Origin: a virus
Virus record (IMG/VR): IMGVR_UViG_3300021085_000233
Span: 1 to 22,849 of that record
DNA length: 22,849 bases
Reading direction: 5' to 3' (one strand)
The notes beneath the pieces were generated by a model. The model was given only the letters and a program-made list of their open reading frames with translations. It did no database searches and was not told the origin of the DNA. Numbering within the stretch: the stretch's first letter is position 1; the number at the start of each line of letters is the position of its first letter. This document shows, one piece after another, positions 6,786 through 15,792 of this stretch. The position numbers and the translations under genes are program-made.

Positions 6786-9607
6786 CAGTTGGAAAAGCTA
6801 TTTTTGATTTGTTGCTGGACAACACGGATTTGCGCGCAATCGTAAACAACCGAATCTTTCCCGAAGTTGCGCAACAAGACGCTCAACTGCCTTACGTGGT
6901 TTACAACATAAGCAGCAACGAACCAAGCGACACAAAGCGCGAGCCGTCTAAGATGGACACCGCACAAGTCGAGGTTAATTTATATTCGACCAGTTACACC
7001 GAGTGCATTGATATGTCCACGCACGTGCGGGCTGCGCTTGACCGGGTAACGGGCACATATTCGGGCGTGAATGTTCAAAGCATTCAATACCTTGGCGAGG
7101 TTATTGATTTCGATGAGGCGCAGAGGGCTTATAACATCACATCTGATTATGATGTAAGGGTAAGCCGCAGCGACTTCGAGATAGCGCAAGGAAGCCCCAT
7201 CACAGGCGTTAAGCTTGGCGAATTGTCAGACGTTGACACCACAGGCGTAACCGATGGCCAAGTAATTGCCTACGATGCAGCCGCACAGGAATGGCAGCCA
7301 GCAGATGACGCGGGCGGCGTTACTCAGTTAGGCCAGTTAACTGACGTGCAATTTGGTCAGGGCGGCCCTGAATCGGGCGACCTTTTAAAGTACGACGGCA
7401 GCGAGTGGACGAATGACAGCTTAACAAAAAGTGAGATTGGGCTTGGTAACGTGGACAACACCAGCGACGCAAGCAAGCCTGTCAGCACGGCCACGCAAAC
7501 CGAGCTAAACGCCAAGGCCAACAGTGCCGACTTTAGCAACGTAGATAATACAAGCGACGCGGATAAGCCATTAAGCACAGCGACACAAACGGCACTAAAT
7601 GCAAAGGCCGATACAAGCGCAGTGCCTACGGATTTAAACGACCTGAGCGACGTGAGCATAGTAGGCACGCCCGTAGGCAATCAGGCGCTAATCTATGACG
7701 CGACAGCGGGCGCGTTTAAATCGCAGGTCAGTTACACCAACCGTTTCGAGGATGAGGTGGAATCAGGTTTATACATTCCGACCATATACGCCGAGCGCGG
7801 ATATTCTGTAAAGTCAGAAGGCGACGGCACTTTCATCGACCCATCGCCCGACACGCCAACAGCGGGCAAGGTTATACAGCGCAAGATTTACCACAAAACT
7901 GGTTTTATCAGCGACTCGGATGTGATAGGAGACTACACTTTAATCCACACCTTTGCAGACGATACAGCTTACGCGGATACCCTGGCCGTGTTTGACGCGT
8001 TCGAGGATGGCGCAACCTATGGCGTGCCACCGTTCACGTTGTTTCAAACGTGGGAGGAGGTTACAGCAGCCCCATCGTTCACGGGGTTGCTCAACGAGAC
8101 CTACGGAAGCGGAGCGGAAGCCGCGTATTCAACGCGAAGGCTCAACGGCAATGTAACCGAGTGCATGGTCATTCGCAGAGCATCGGACAGCACTACCACC
8201 ACGATAGGCTTTGACGTTTCAGGGAACATTGACGAAAGCGCAATAAATACGTTTTGTTCGGGAACTACTTGCACCGTCCAAACATGGAAAGACCAAAGCG
8301 GAAACGGGAACGATGCGACGCAGACAGACCCAACGAAGCAACCGACCATTTACACGGGTGGGGCGATTGTGAAGGAAAACGGACGGGTAGCGGTGCAAAG
8401 CGATGGCTCAAATGATATACTGCAAACAAGCGACCTTGCTTTATCAAATACAGAATTGAGTTTCTTCGGTGTTGCTACGAATGATTTTGCAACAAATCAG
8501 ACGGAAGGGCTTTGGGGCAGTCCTGGGGCAGCAAATGTTGCGCCGTCTTTGTTGCGGTATCAAAACCTAAAACATCAGGCTGTATTTGCTCCTTTTAGTG
8601 CCGTTGATTTTGGACTCGCCGACACTTCGCAGCATTTGTTGACGATGATATACGACACGCAAAGAAAAGCGGCTCAAGACGGGAGCGCATTTGCCACGCA
8701 AGCGGGGTCTTTGGCGTCTTTATCCGTTATTGGATTATTCAGTAGAGGAGATACCTACGCTTGGACGGGTAATGCGCAAGAGTTTATTTTCTACGCCTCT
8801 GATAAAACCACCGACCGCACCAGCATCGAATCCAACATCGGCGACTACTTCACCCAAAACACGCCACTACTTGACACGTACAGCGGTGCAGCTGCTGCGT
8901 ATTCTTTGCGTCGGCTTTCGAGTACATACACAGGTGACGCGGTAGAGGTTTACAACGGGAGCAGCTACGCGGATATAGGGTTTAACGTATTCGGTGAACT
9001 CGATACGGTTGCACTGGCAGACCACTGCGGTTCATCCGATGGGTTTGTATCGAAGTGGTATGACCAAAGCGGAAACACGAACACGGCAGCGCAAACGACT
9101 ACATCTAATATGCCGAAGATTTACGACGGCAGTACGGGCGTGGTGACGGAGAACGGAAAGCCTTCCCTTAACTTTAAAGCGGGTGATTTTATGAGCGATA
9201 CAGGTTGGAATGGCGCTTCGACTAGTTATATTTTCAACGTCCTTAAATCCAATGGCTCTGAATCAAGTCCACGAATTGCAGTCGATGTTGGTTCATCTGT
9301 CGAGTACTATGGTTTAGGAATTAACGGTAATTCGGGAGCAAGCAGCGCGGGAATTGGTAGCTTATCGCAATTCAGTAACGGAACTTCAATCGGAATAACG
9401 CGTAACGATATTTGGGACGCGCTGCAATCGCAAAGCGTTCTAACCGTTTCGGGTGATTTTAGCAGTTGGACGGGAGGATTTGGATTGACTCGAAGTGGTC
9501 AGAAAATGTACACTTTTGCTCAGGAGTTTATTATTTATAATTCCGACCAATCCGCCAACCGCACCGACATCGAAGACAACATTAACACCTTCTACAGCAT
9601 ATATTGA
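6782..9607 (+). CDS. Tail terminator fused to fibre-like repeats and two lectin-like domains
   Basis: Residues 1-133 of this 941-aa protein resemble a complete DUF3168 tail terminator (AIFDLLLDNTDL, FPEVAQQDAQLPYVVYNI), the hexamer that caps the tail tube. The rest is unusual. Residues about 145-315 hold three fibre-type repeats (LSDV...YD...W, near 147, 182 and 287) interleaved with two 30-aa NVDNTSDA..P.STATQT.LNAKA repeats. Residues about 445-695 and 700-941 are two copies of a LamG/arabinofuranosidase-B-like beta-sandwich, each with YSxRRL, W.DQSGN.N.A.QT and a closing FI.Y.SD....RT.IE.NI. The frame has no break. The extension probably binds sugar and would decorate the neck or tail top. 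It overlaps its upstream neighbour by 4 nt. Confidence 0.85.
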   Translation: MTVGKAIFDLLLDNTDLRAIVNNRIFPEVAQQDAQLPYVVYNISSNEPSDTKREPSKMDTAQVEVNLYSTSYTECIDMSTHVRAALDRVTGTYSGVNVQSIQYLGEVIDFDEAQRAYNITSDYDVRVSRSDFEIAQGSPITGVKLGELSDVDTTGVTDGQVIAYDAAAQEWQPADDAGGVTQLGQLTDVQFGQGGPESGDLLKYDGSEWTNDSLTKSEIGLGNVDNTSDASKPVSTATQTELNAKANSADFSNVDNTSDADKPLSTATQTALNAKADTSAVPTDLNDLSDVSIVGTPVGNQALIYDATAGAFKSQVSYTNRFEDEVESGLYIPTIYAERGYSVKSEGDGTFIDPSPDTPTAGKVIQRKIYHKTGFISDSDVIGDYTLIHTFADDTAYADTLAVFDAFEDGATYGVPPFTLFQTWEEVTAAPSFTGLLNETYGSGAEAAYSTRRLNGNVTECMVIRRASDSTTTTIGFDVSGNIDESAINTFCSGTTCTVQTWKDQSGNGNDATQTDPTKQPTIYTGGAIVKENGRVAVQSDGSNDILQTSDLALSNTELSFFGVATNDFATNQTEGLWGSPGAANVAPSLLRYQNLKHQAVFAPFSAVDFGLADTSQHLLTMIYDTQRKAAQDGSAFATQAGSLASLSVIGLFSRGDTYAWTGNAQEFIFYASDKTTDRTSIESNIGDYFTQNTPLLDTYSGAAAAYSLRRLSSTYTGDAVEVYNGSSYADIGFNVFGELDTVALADHCGSSDGFVSKWYDQSGNTNTAAQTTTSNMPKIYDGSTGVVTENGKPSLNFKAGDFMSDTGWNGASTSYIFNVLKSNGSESSPRIAVDVGSSVEYYGLGINGNSGASSAGIGSLSQFSNGTSIGITRNDIWDALQSQSVLTVSGDFSSWTGGFGLTRSGQKMYTFAQEFIIYNSDQSANRTDIEDNINTFYSIY
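7442..7621 (+). repeat. Two tandem 30-aa fibre-type repeats
   Basis: NVDNTSDA(S/D)KP(V/L)STATQT(E/A)LNAKA is encoded twice with a 90-nt period, the two GTN codons of VDN being at 7451 and 7541. Protein identity is high, while many codons differ synonymously, so the duplication is old and kept at the protein level. Similar repeats occur in many phage tail fibres. Confidence 0.85.
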
Positions 9608-10014
9608 TGAACGGATTTATCATAGTCCTACCAACGGACACGCAGACAAGCGAACGGAGAGCGTACCAAATCACGCGAGAGCTGTACAACATCTCCCGCC
9701 CCGTTTTGATACAGGCGGAAGGCGAAGCGGCTTCGACCGTGTTTGGTATTATCGTACACCCTGACGGAGTGCAGAACGCTTTGCAGGTTGACACGGATTA
9801 TCTTATCAACGTACACCCTGCGGCAAACCTCGAGCGCCTTGTGGCTTGCTTTCCTGAGCTGTCGAACGACGAGCGGTATAGCCTCAGCAGCTACGTGCAG
9901 GTTAATCAAAAGTTTCCTTTCGGGCATATCGTGCCGAGCGATACGACGATTCGAACACAGGAGTACATGGATGAAAATGGATGGTTTCCTGAATCGCCTG
10001 AAGGTGAAATTTAA
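9607..10014 (+). CDS. Unknown tail-module protein
   Basis: I do not recognise this protein of about 135 aa. It lies between the tail-terminator fusion and the major tail protein. The sequence is a soluble alpha/beta mix starting MNGFIIVLPTDTQTSERRAYQITREL, with no membrane segment or obvious catalytic motif. The C-terminus has IRTQEYMDENGWFP. The ATG at 9607 overlaps the previous stop by one base and is preferred over the TTG one codon earlier. It could be a neck component or a chaperone for the lectin fusion, as suggested by position only. Confidence 0.7.
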   Translation: MNGFIIVLPTDTQTSERRAYQITRELYNISRPVLIQAEGEAASTVFGIIVHPDGVQNALQVDTDYLINVHPAANLERLVACFPELSNDERYSLSSYVQVNQKFPFGHIVPSDTTIRTQEYMDENGWFPESPEGEI

Positions 10015-10032
10015 AAGCAGTAAATTGCACGC

Positions 10033-10188
10033 ATGAAGGTAACATTACAAAAACCATACAACAAAAACGGCTGGAAATGGTCAGCGGGCAAAGTTGTAGA
10101 CGTTTCAAATAAGTTTGCCGCAAAACTTAAAAAAGGCGGGTATTTAGATAAGCCCGAAAAAAAAGAATCAAAAAAAATTAAAGAGTAA
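10033..10188 (+). CDS. Small basic protein upstream of the major tail protein
   Basis: A 51-aa gene begins MKVTLQKPYNKNGWKWSAGKVVDV and ends in a Lys/Glu-rich tail (KPEKKESKKIKE). It starts with ATG 18 nt after the previous stop and overlaps the major tail protein start by one base (TAATG), which supports real translation. The aromatic/glycine pattern suggests a small beta-barrel. Short proteins of this style are common near tail-tube genes in phages, with unknown function. Confidence 0.65.
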   Translation: MKVTLQKPYNKNGWKWSAGKVVDVSNKFAAKLKKGGYLDKPEKKESKKIKE

Positions 10189-10634
10189 TGGCACAAACAA
10201 CAGGCATTATAAATTCGTCAAGTATTCGGGTATTCCTTGGAACAACTGACGATTCGGAGGTAGTAATTGACCACGTAACTGAGTGCAGTATTTCCATGAC
10301 TACGGACATGAGAGACATAACGACAAAGACAAGCGCGGGATATCGTGAACTTTTGCCCGGGTTAAAGTCGGCCAGCATGAGCGTTAGCGGCCTTTTTGCA
10401 GAGGACGCAACCAACGGTTACAACCAACTCATCGACCACCAACTTGCAGGCGACAAGCTTTTTGTAATCTTCACAAATACAGGAGGCGGAGCAACTGCAA
10501 ACGCAGGCGACGAGCAATTTGATATTGAAGGTTATATTTCAAGCCTTGAGCAAACCGCAGGCGTAGAAGACAACGTTGGCTTTTCTATGACTATCGAAGT
10601 AACGGGCACAGTTGTACGTGAGGTGATTGCGTAA
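10188..10634 (+). CDS. Major tail tube protein
   Basis: This 148-aa protein has the size, position and beta-rich composition of TP901-1-type major tail proteins, which stack as hexamers to build the non-contractile tube. Features include an N-terminal strand (RVFLGTTDDSEVVIDHVTECSISMTTDMRDITTKTSAGYRELLPG), the SMSVSGLF segment, and a C-terminal strand set ending GFSMTIEVTGTVVREV. The motif DITTKTSAGYRE...G is typical of the fold's central loop. A promoter-like element begins right at its stop codon, ahead of the chaperone gene. Confidence 0.85.
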   Translation: MAQTTGIINSSSIRVFLGTTDDSEVVIDHVTECSISMTTDMRDITTKTSAGYRELLPGLKSASMSVSGLFAEDATNGYNQLIDHQLAGDKLFVIFTNTGGGATANAGDEQFDIEGYISSLEQTAGVEDNVGFSMTIEVTGTVVREVIA

Positions 10635-10646
10635 TATCTTTGCCCT
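10635..10646 (+). promoter_or_regulatory. Predicted promoter of the tail chaperone/tape measure genes
   Basis: TATCTTTG at 10635-10642 matches the Bacteroidota -7 consensus TAnnTTTG exactly. A TTG at 10612-10614 lies 20 nt upstream. The spacing to ATG 10647 is 4 nt, as at 17311, predicting a leaderless or near-leaderless mRNA. Confidence 0.6.
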
Positions 10647-10952
10647 ATGGTAGAGATAAAACTAGACGGTAAAACATTCCCAATACGTGCAACTATGCGC
10701 GCTTGGCGAAAGTTTGAAGATGCGACAGGTAAAAAGGTGGCAGACGTTGACAGCAACGACGTTACTTTGATTCCTGAGCTGGTTTATTATTTTGTGCAGG
10801 AGGGTTGCAAAAACCAAGGGATGGCGTTCGAAATGGACGTTGATGATTTCTTTGGTATGATAGAAATATCAGACTTGCAAAAACTCAGCGAAGCCGTGGC
10901 GAAAGTCATGGGCGGCACACAAAAAAAAACAAAGGCCAAGGCAAGCCGTTGA
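10647..10952 (+). CDS. Tail assembly chaperone, G-like
   Basis: This 101-aa protein sits between the tail-tube and tape-measure genes, the position of lambda G. The sequence (VEIKLDGKTFPIRATMRAWRKFEDATGKKVADV) fits small siphophage tail chaperones that coat the tape measure during assembly. The 3' end carries nine A residues (10921-10929), giving ...GTQKKTKAKASR before the stop. A slip to the -1 frame there would extend it through the next frame to 196 aa, as in lambda G/GT. The ATG is 4 nt after a consensus -7 element. Confidence 0.85.
   Translation: MVEIKLDGKTFPIRATMRAWRKFEDATGKKVADVDSNDVTLIPELVYYFVQEGCKNQGMAFEMDVDDFFGMIEISDLQKLSEAVAKVMGGTQKKTKAKASR
10922..10928 (+). promoter_or_regulatory. 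Probable -1 programmed frameshift site
   Basis: In the chaperone frame the bases read as A-AAA-AAA within a run of nine A. After a -1 slip the reading is AAC AAA GGC CAA GGC AAG CCG TTG, with no stop, and it continues directly into the next frame. Heptamers of this type are efficient in bacteria, and a -1 G/GT frameshift is conserved in siphophages. No strong downstream stem was seen by eye. Confidence 0.75.
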
Positions 10953-11236
10953 CGTGGGATGAAATTGAAGAAATGGGGTTAGGCCAGTTGCGTCTAACCC
11001 CTTTTTTGCTTTATGGTTTAACGTTCTCAGAGTTTGGCAACGCGATGGCGGGGCACTACAAAGAAATCGAGGAACGGGAAAGAGCGGAATGGGAGCGCAC
11101 GCGGTGGCTTGCAGCTATCACAATCAACCCACACGTAAAGAAAAGAATAACACCGAAAGACCTTGCAACCTTCCCATGGGAGAAGAAAGAAAAGGCTGCC
11201 GACGGAATTGGTATCTTGCGACAGTTAGCAAAGTAA
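10949..11236 (+). CDS. Tail assembly chaperone, T domain (frameshift extension)
   Basis: This frame is open on its own for 95 codons from a TTG at 10949, but it is best read as the T part of a G-T fusion made by -1 frameshifting at 10922-10928. It lies in the -1 frame relative to the G-like gene and overlaps its end. It has no ATG at a suitable place, and it has the usual T-domain style (MGLGQLRLTPFLLYGLTFSEF, then a charged helix EEIEERERAEWERTRWLAA). The fused product would be 196 aa and would recruit tail-tube protein to the tape measure. Independent TTG initiation cannot be excluded. Confidence 0.8.
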   Translation: MTWDEIEEMGLGQLRLTPFLLYGLTFSEFGNAMAGHYKEIEERERAEWERTRWLAAITINPHVKKRITPKDLATFPWEKKEKAADGIGILRQLAK

Positions 11237-11240
11237 CAGC

Positions 11241-13298
11241 ATGGCAAAATTAGGCGATTTAATAGTAAGAGTTGGCGCGGATACGACTCAGCTGAACAAG
11301 AAACTTGGCGACGCACGCAAAAGCATAGCAAAGAATACGCGAGAGATTCAGCAGCTTGGCCGAAATATGACCGTCGGCATAACTGCGCCGCTGGCTTTAA
11401 TGGGTGCAAGCAGCGTGCAGGCATTCCGCGAACAGTCCAAAGCCATTGCACAGGTTGAGGCGGGCTTAAAATCTACAGCGGGACAGGTTGGAATGACTTC
11501 GCAGGAGTTGCAAAATATGGCAACCGATTTGCAGAACAAAACGCTGTTTGGCGATGAGGTTATTTTGAAGGATGCAACGGCACAGCTTTTAACGTTTACC
11601 AATATTACCGGCGAGCAGTTTGCACGAACGCAGGCGGCGGCCCTTGATTTGGCGACGCGGTTAGATGGCGATTTAAAAAGCGCGTCTATTCAGTTAGGTA
11701 AGGCGCTAAACGACCCAATTGCAAACCTTAGCGCGTTGAGCCGTTCAGGTATCCAATTTAGTAAAGAGCAAAAAGAGGTTATTAAATCGCTTACGGAAAC
11801 GGGCCGACTTGCTGAGGCGCAAACGTTAATTCTTGACGAACTAAATAAGCAGTACGGAGGTAGTGCAGAAGCAGCAGCCCAGGCCGACGGAGGATTTACG
11901 CAGTTGGCTAATTCATTTGGTGACTTACAGGAAGAAATTGGCCGCTTGCTTGTCGACTATTTACGGCCTATCGTTGACCAGTTGAAAACGTTTGTGCAGT
12001 TCTTGCAAGGCACAAGCGAAGGCACAAAAAACGTGGCTTTAGCAATTGCAGGAATTGCCGCAGCCATCGGCCCTGTTCTGCTGATTTTGCCGAATTTGAT
12101 AAGCGGAATAAAAGCGGCGCAGGTGGCTTTTAAATTTTTAAACGCTACAATGTTGGCGAATCCCTTTGCGCTTGCTGCCACGGCCTTGGCGTTGGTCGTC
12201 ACGGGCATTATAATGCTCACAGACGAAACGACTAAAGCAGTAACAGCAGTCGACGCCTTAACCGAGGCAAACAAGAATTTAACGCTTGAGGAACAGAAGC
12301 GAAATATTGAAGTGCAAATTGAGCAACAGAAAAAACTTGTTGAGCAATTAGAAGCCGAGAAAGCCGCAAAAGATAAGATAGCCGAAAAGTTTGGCGGCAA
12401 AGCAATCAAAGAACAGAAGGAAGCAAACGCAGCATTTGCCACAGCTAACAGCGAGTTGGCTACAATGAATACGATGCTGGACGAGGTCAATAAAAAGCTC
12501 GAAAAGACGCCCGTAATTATTGAGGAAATCAAGGACGAAACAGAGGACTTAACTACGAAATCGCGCGAGCTTAAAAACACTATCGGGTTTTTGATTAACG
12601 AGCTTGAGGAAGTACCAAGCGAGAACATTTGGAAACCAACAGAAGACGGTGCAAAGGACTTGACGCAGACGCTTGGCGGGTTAATGAATATGCTCGAGGA
12701 AATACCAGCGGCAACGGTTGACACGCAGCCGCTAACACAGGCAGAACAAGACTTTGAGGATTTTGCTGAATCAGTAAGTAAAGCAATTGAGACAGCAGCG
12801 GAAAGCGCGGCCATAGGCTTCGGCATGATGTTGGGCGAAGGCATTGCAACAGGTAAAGGCATGAAAGGCGTGGGCGCTATGTTGTTAGGCGTTTTTGCAG
12901 ATTTAGCCATTCAATTGGGAACGTTGGCAATTGGCTACGGTATTGCCATCGACAGTATTAAAGCGGCTTTAGCCAGTATAAACGGAGTTCTTGCGGTTGC
13001 TGCTGGTGTTGCGCTTGTTGCATTAGGTGCAGGAATCAAAGGAGCAATTACCAAACGCGCAGAAGGTGCAGGCATTCCAGCCTTCGCCGATGGCGGTATA
13101 GTTTCAGGCCCTACGCTTGGCCTTGTGGGTGAGTATCCCGGCGCGAAAACCAACCCCGAAGTAATTGCACCACTTGACAAATTGCGGGGTATGTTAGGCG
13201 GCCAGCATGTACAAGTGACGGGCAAGATTTCAGGCCGTGATATACTTTTAACGAGTGAAATGAGCAGTATAGACCGTAACCGCGTAAGGGGATACTAA
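11241..13298 (+). CDS. Tape measure protein
   Basis: At 685 aa this is one of the longest tail-module proteins, and it follows the chaperones directly. The N-terminus (LGDLIVRVGADTTQLNKKLGDARKSIAKNTREIQQLG) is characteristic of phage tape measures. Hydrophobic segments lie near residues 264-290 and 310-330 and again in the C-terminal half (about 520-600). A Lys/Glu-rich coiled coil covers about 335-440. The late ADGGIVSGPTLGLVGEYPG motif (about 614-632) is frequent at tape measure C-termini. By the usual rule of about 0.15 nm per residue, the tail would be roughly 100 nm long. It overlaps the next gene by one base. Confidence 0.95.
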   Translation: MAKLGDLIVRVGADTTQLNKKLGDARKSIAKNTREIQQLGRNMTVGITAPLALMGASSVQAFREQSKAIAQVEAGLKSTAGQVGMTSQELQNMATDLQNKTLFGDEVILKDATAQLLTFTNITGEQFARTQAAALDLATRLDGDLKSASIQLGKALNDPIANLSALSRSGIQFSKEQKEVIKSLTETGRLAEAQTLILDELNKQYGGSAEAAAQADGGFTQLANSFGDLQEEIGRLLVDYLRPIVDQLKTFVQFLQGTSEGTKNVALAIAGIAAAIGPVLLILPNLISGIKAAQVAFKFLNATMLANPFALAATALALVVTGIIMLTDETTKAVTAVDALTEANKNLTLEEQKRNIEVQIEQQKKLVEQLEAEKAAKDKIAEKFGGKAIKEQKEANAAFATANSELATMNTMLDEVNKKLEKTPVIIEEIKDETEDLTTKSRELKNTIGFLINELEEVPSENIWKPTEDGAKDLTQTLGGLMNMLEEIPAATVDTQPLTQAEQDFEDFAESVSKAIETAAESAAIGFGMMLGEGIATGKGMKGVGAMLLGVFADLAIQLGTLAIGYGIAIDSIKAALASINGVLAVAAGVALVALGAGIKGAITKRAEGAGIPAFADGGIVSGPTLGLVGEYPGAKTNPEVIAPLDKLRGMLGGQHVQVTGKISGRDILLTSEMSSIDRNRVRGY

Positions 13299-15589
13299 TG
13301 AGTACAATAAGATTTTTCGGAGAGTTTCGGGATGAAGTAGGTACAGATTGGCGAATCAATTTGCACGACACTAATTATAACGGCACAAGCAACGAGATAA
13401 CGTTAGGCGCTGAGGGTTTTACATTGCGCTACACGGGCGACAGTGAAAACCGTTTTCAACCTATCATTGGTTCATCAGTTACATTCACCGTCCTAAACGA
13501 TGGCGGACAATTCGAAACGTTTTTAAACACTGTTTTTCCTGCTGCTGAGGAAGGGCGTATGCAGGTGGAAATTCGCAAAGACCCTGACAATACGGATTTA
13601 CTTTATTGGGCTGGAGTTGTGGCAGCCGAGCAGATAGAACAAGAGGACGCGCCAGCGCCTAACCTTGTAAATCTTACAGCATCGGACGACTTAGCAAACT
13701 TAAAAGACACAAAATTTATACAAGAGTCAGGCTCAAGCACTATCGTATATCCCGCACGTGCTGCAATTATGTCAATCATGACACAAATGCGCACAACAGT
13801 ACACTGGGGCGCGGCGGATGCTTTTTTTAGGTATGTTAATGATGTACAGTTTGAAGATTACACAGGCGCGGATTGGCTGAAGGACGTTTTTTTATCTTCG
13901 CCTACAATCACGGAAGACTGTGAAATTTATGACGGTGAGCGCGGTTATAACAGCTTCGAAATTTTAGAAAGCATTGCGGCCAGTCTTAACGCGCGAATTT
14001 TTCAATCCAACGGATATTGGTGGTTTATTCCAGTGAATTGCCATCTACGTGCAGCAGATGGCGACGACTGGACGACTGATTTAAAACAGCTGAACTTAGC
14101 AGGCGCACAGGTAACGGTTACCACAGCGCAAAGCGCCGAACTTACTGCTGGTTATATCAATGAAGTCGATAGCGATTTTGTGAAAATGGCAGGCGGCACA
14201 ATTTCAAACCTGCCGCCATACAAAAGAGTCAGACGCGTACGCAGGTACAAGGGCAATGATTGGATTTTTTCGGATTACACCACGGGAATAACTACGGGCG
14301 ATAATGTAGTTTTCGCAGATACAGACCGCACTTATATTGAAAATTTACAGTTTAATATTTCGGGAAGCTGTCAGATACTATTGCCGTCACAGAGTTTCGA
14401 AAACAATCCCTTTAACAATGCTGTCGTGCAGGTGCAAATGACCATAAAATGCGGCACACTTTACTACACAAATACAGGTTGGGGCACGTCAGTCGGAGAG
14501 TATGCGCAGGCCATTGCACAATTTCAACGAGGCGACGGAATCGACGGCGCTTTCACGTGGGGCGTAACCACGGACGAGCTACCAAGCCAGCAAGACGGGC
14601 TTGATGTTACTATACAAGTGCGCATTATCCAAGTACCCAGCACGGACGTTACAAGCGACTACACAGCTACGGGCGTAATGATTTTAATAAGTCAACTGCT
14701 GCTTAGTGACGACCAAGGTTTACTCGGCGATGGGCTACTATATGAAGCGGTTACCACACTCGACAACAAATTAATTTTTGACCAAGGCGAGTTTTTCCAC
14801 GGCGACCCAACTACAAGCCAATTCAGTACGCCAATTTATTACGTCAACGAATCAAACTATACAATTGACGGAATTGATAACGAATATGTAAGCAGCCAAA
14901 CAACCAGCGCCCTGCCTTTACATAGGTTAGGCGTACAGGAGGCACTAAGCGGCGGCCAGTTTCCTATACCGATAAAGCGCGGGCAAATATATGGGCGTTT
15001 GTTTGAGATGTGGCAAACGATAAAGGAAGGCACGGAATATTTTGCACCGTTTTGCTTTGATGCAGTATTGAACAGCAGACAGAGCAACGTGCAGCGGTGG
15101 CAGCTTGTTTTTGATACCACTAACATAACAACTAACGAAGCTATTTTAAACAATGACGAGGACACGTTACAGACTTCAATGCTACGCAATGCCGTAGTGC
15201 AAAGCACTTCTGAATTGTTTGAACAGGTGCGGCAATTGCGTGCGGGTGAATTAAGCAACTTTTGCGACGTTCGTACTATTCAAAACCGTAGCGCTTCAAA
15301 TAATTATGTGCTACAAAACGACACGCATTTATTTAATAGCTGGATAGGTAGTAACGGCAGCGGCAACCTTTATTTACCGATTGTAGCAAATAGCGAAGGG
15401 CGAGTTATTCAGATTCACAGCGATGACACAATAGCAGCAAATAAGTTTGTCAAGCTCTTGCCAAACGTAACAGATACAAGCGCAACAATAGACGGCGCAG
15501 CTAGTTACAGCTTTGACCGCGCTTATGACGGCATTACTATATTGTGCCACAATTCGAATTGGTATATCATACAGAAAAAAGAGAAGTAA
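13298..15589 (+). CDS. Large tail-tip/baseplate protein
   Basis: This 763-aa protein directly follows the tape measure, the position of distal-tail and hub proteins. The N-terminal 140 residues are beta-rich (IRFFGEFRDEVGTDWRINLHD, then GFTLRYTGDSENRFQPIIGSSVTF) like a Dit/hub domain that caps the tube. The middle is long and poorly recognisable. The last 110 residues form a separate domain (NNYVLQNDTHLFNSWIG, then a DTSATIDGAASYSFDRAYDG-type stretch) that looks like a small trimeric receptor-binding tip. It may combine Dit and Tal roles, since no separate genes for these are seen. The ATG overlaps the tape-measure stop. Confidence 0.8.
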   Translation: MSTIRFFGEFRDEVGTDWRINLHDTNYNGTSNEITLGAEGFTLRYTGDSENRFQPIIGSSVTFTVLNDGGQFETFLNTVFPAAEEGRMQVEIRKDPDNTDLLYWAGVVAAEQIEQEDAPAPNLVNLTASDDLANLKDTKFIQESGSSTIVYPARAAIMSIMTQMRTTVHWGAADAFFRYVNDVQFEDYTGADWLKDVFLSSPTITEDCEIYDGERGYNSFEILESIAASLNARIFQSNGYWWFIPVNCHLRAADGDDWTTDLKQLNLAGAQVTVTTAQSAELTAGYINEVDSDFVKMAGGTISNLPPYKRVRRVRRYKGNDWIFSDYTTGITTGDNVVFADTDRTYIENLQFNISGSCQILLPSQSFENNPFNNAVVQVQMTIKCGTLYYTNTGWGTSVGEYAQAIAQFQRGDGIDGAFTWGVTTDELPSQQDGLDVTIQVRIIQVPSTDVTSDYTATGVMILISQLLLSDDQGLLGDGLLYEAVTTLDNKLIFDQGEFFHGDPTTSQFSTPIYYVNESNYTIDGIDNEYVSSQTTSALPLHRLGVQEALSGGQFPIPIKRGQIYGRLFEMWQTIKEGTEYFAPFCFDAVLNSRQSNVQRWQLVFDTTNITTNEAILNNDEDTLQTSMLRNAVVQSTSELFEQVRQLRAGELSNFCDVRTIQNRSASNNYVLQNDTHLFNSWIGSNGSGNLYLPIVANSEGRVIQIHSDDTIAANKFVKLLPNVTDTSATIDGAASYSFDRAYDGITILCHNSNWYIIQKKEK

Positions 15590-15792
15590 TGGAATGGGAA
15601 TTTGTGGCAATAGTTTTGCCTGTGGTGGCGGGTTTAATTGGCGTATGGGTTAACCTAAACAGCACGGTGGCACGTCTAAAAAGCCGCGTGATACAGTTGG
15701 AATTAGACAGCAACGAAATTAAAAGCGACATGAAAGAACTACTGGCCAGCGTCCACAAAATCGAGTTAATGATAGCAAAGCTGCAAAAATGA
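15589..15792 (+). CDS. Small membrane-anchored coiled-coil protein (lysis module)
   Basis: This 67-aa protein has one N-terminal membrane segment (about residues 4-22, FVAIVLPVVAGLIGVWVNL) followed by a heptad-like coiled coil to the C-terminus (VARLKSRVIQLELDSNEIKSDMKELLASV). This layout fits an inner-membrane spanin or a holin-associated protein. The ATG at 15589 is chosen because it overlaps the preceding stop (TAATG); a longer in-frame start at 15544 would lie inside the tail gene. The next gene overlaps by 4 nt. The exact role is inferred from topology and position before the lysin. Confidence 0.7.
   Translation: MEWEFVAIVLPVVAGLIGVWVNLNSTVARLKSRVIQLELDSNEIKSDMKELLASVHKIELMIAKLQK

Noticed and set aside
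11957-12910. Long 317-codon frame on the - strand
   Set aside because: It is antisense to the tape measure gene, rich in Ser/Ala/Ile, has no start context and matches no family; it is a shadow of the coding strand.
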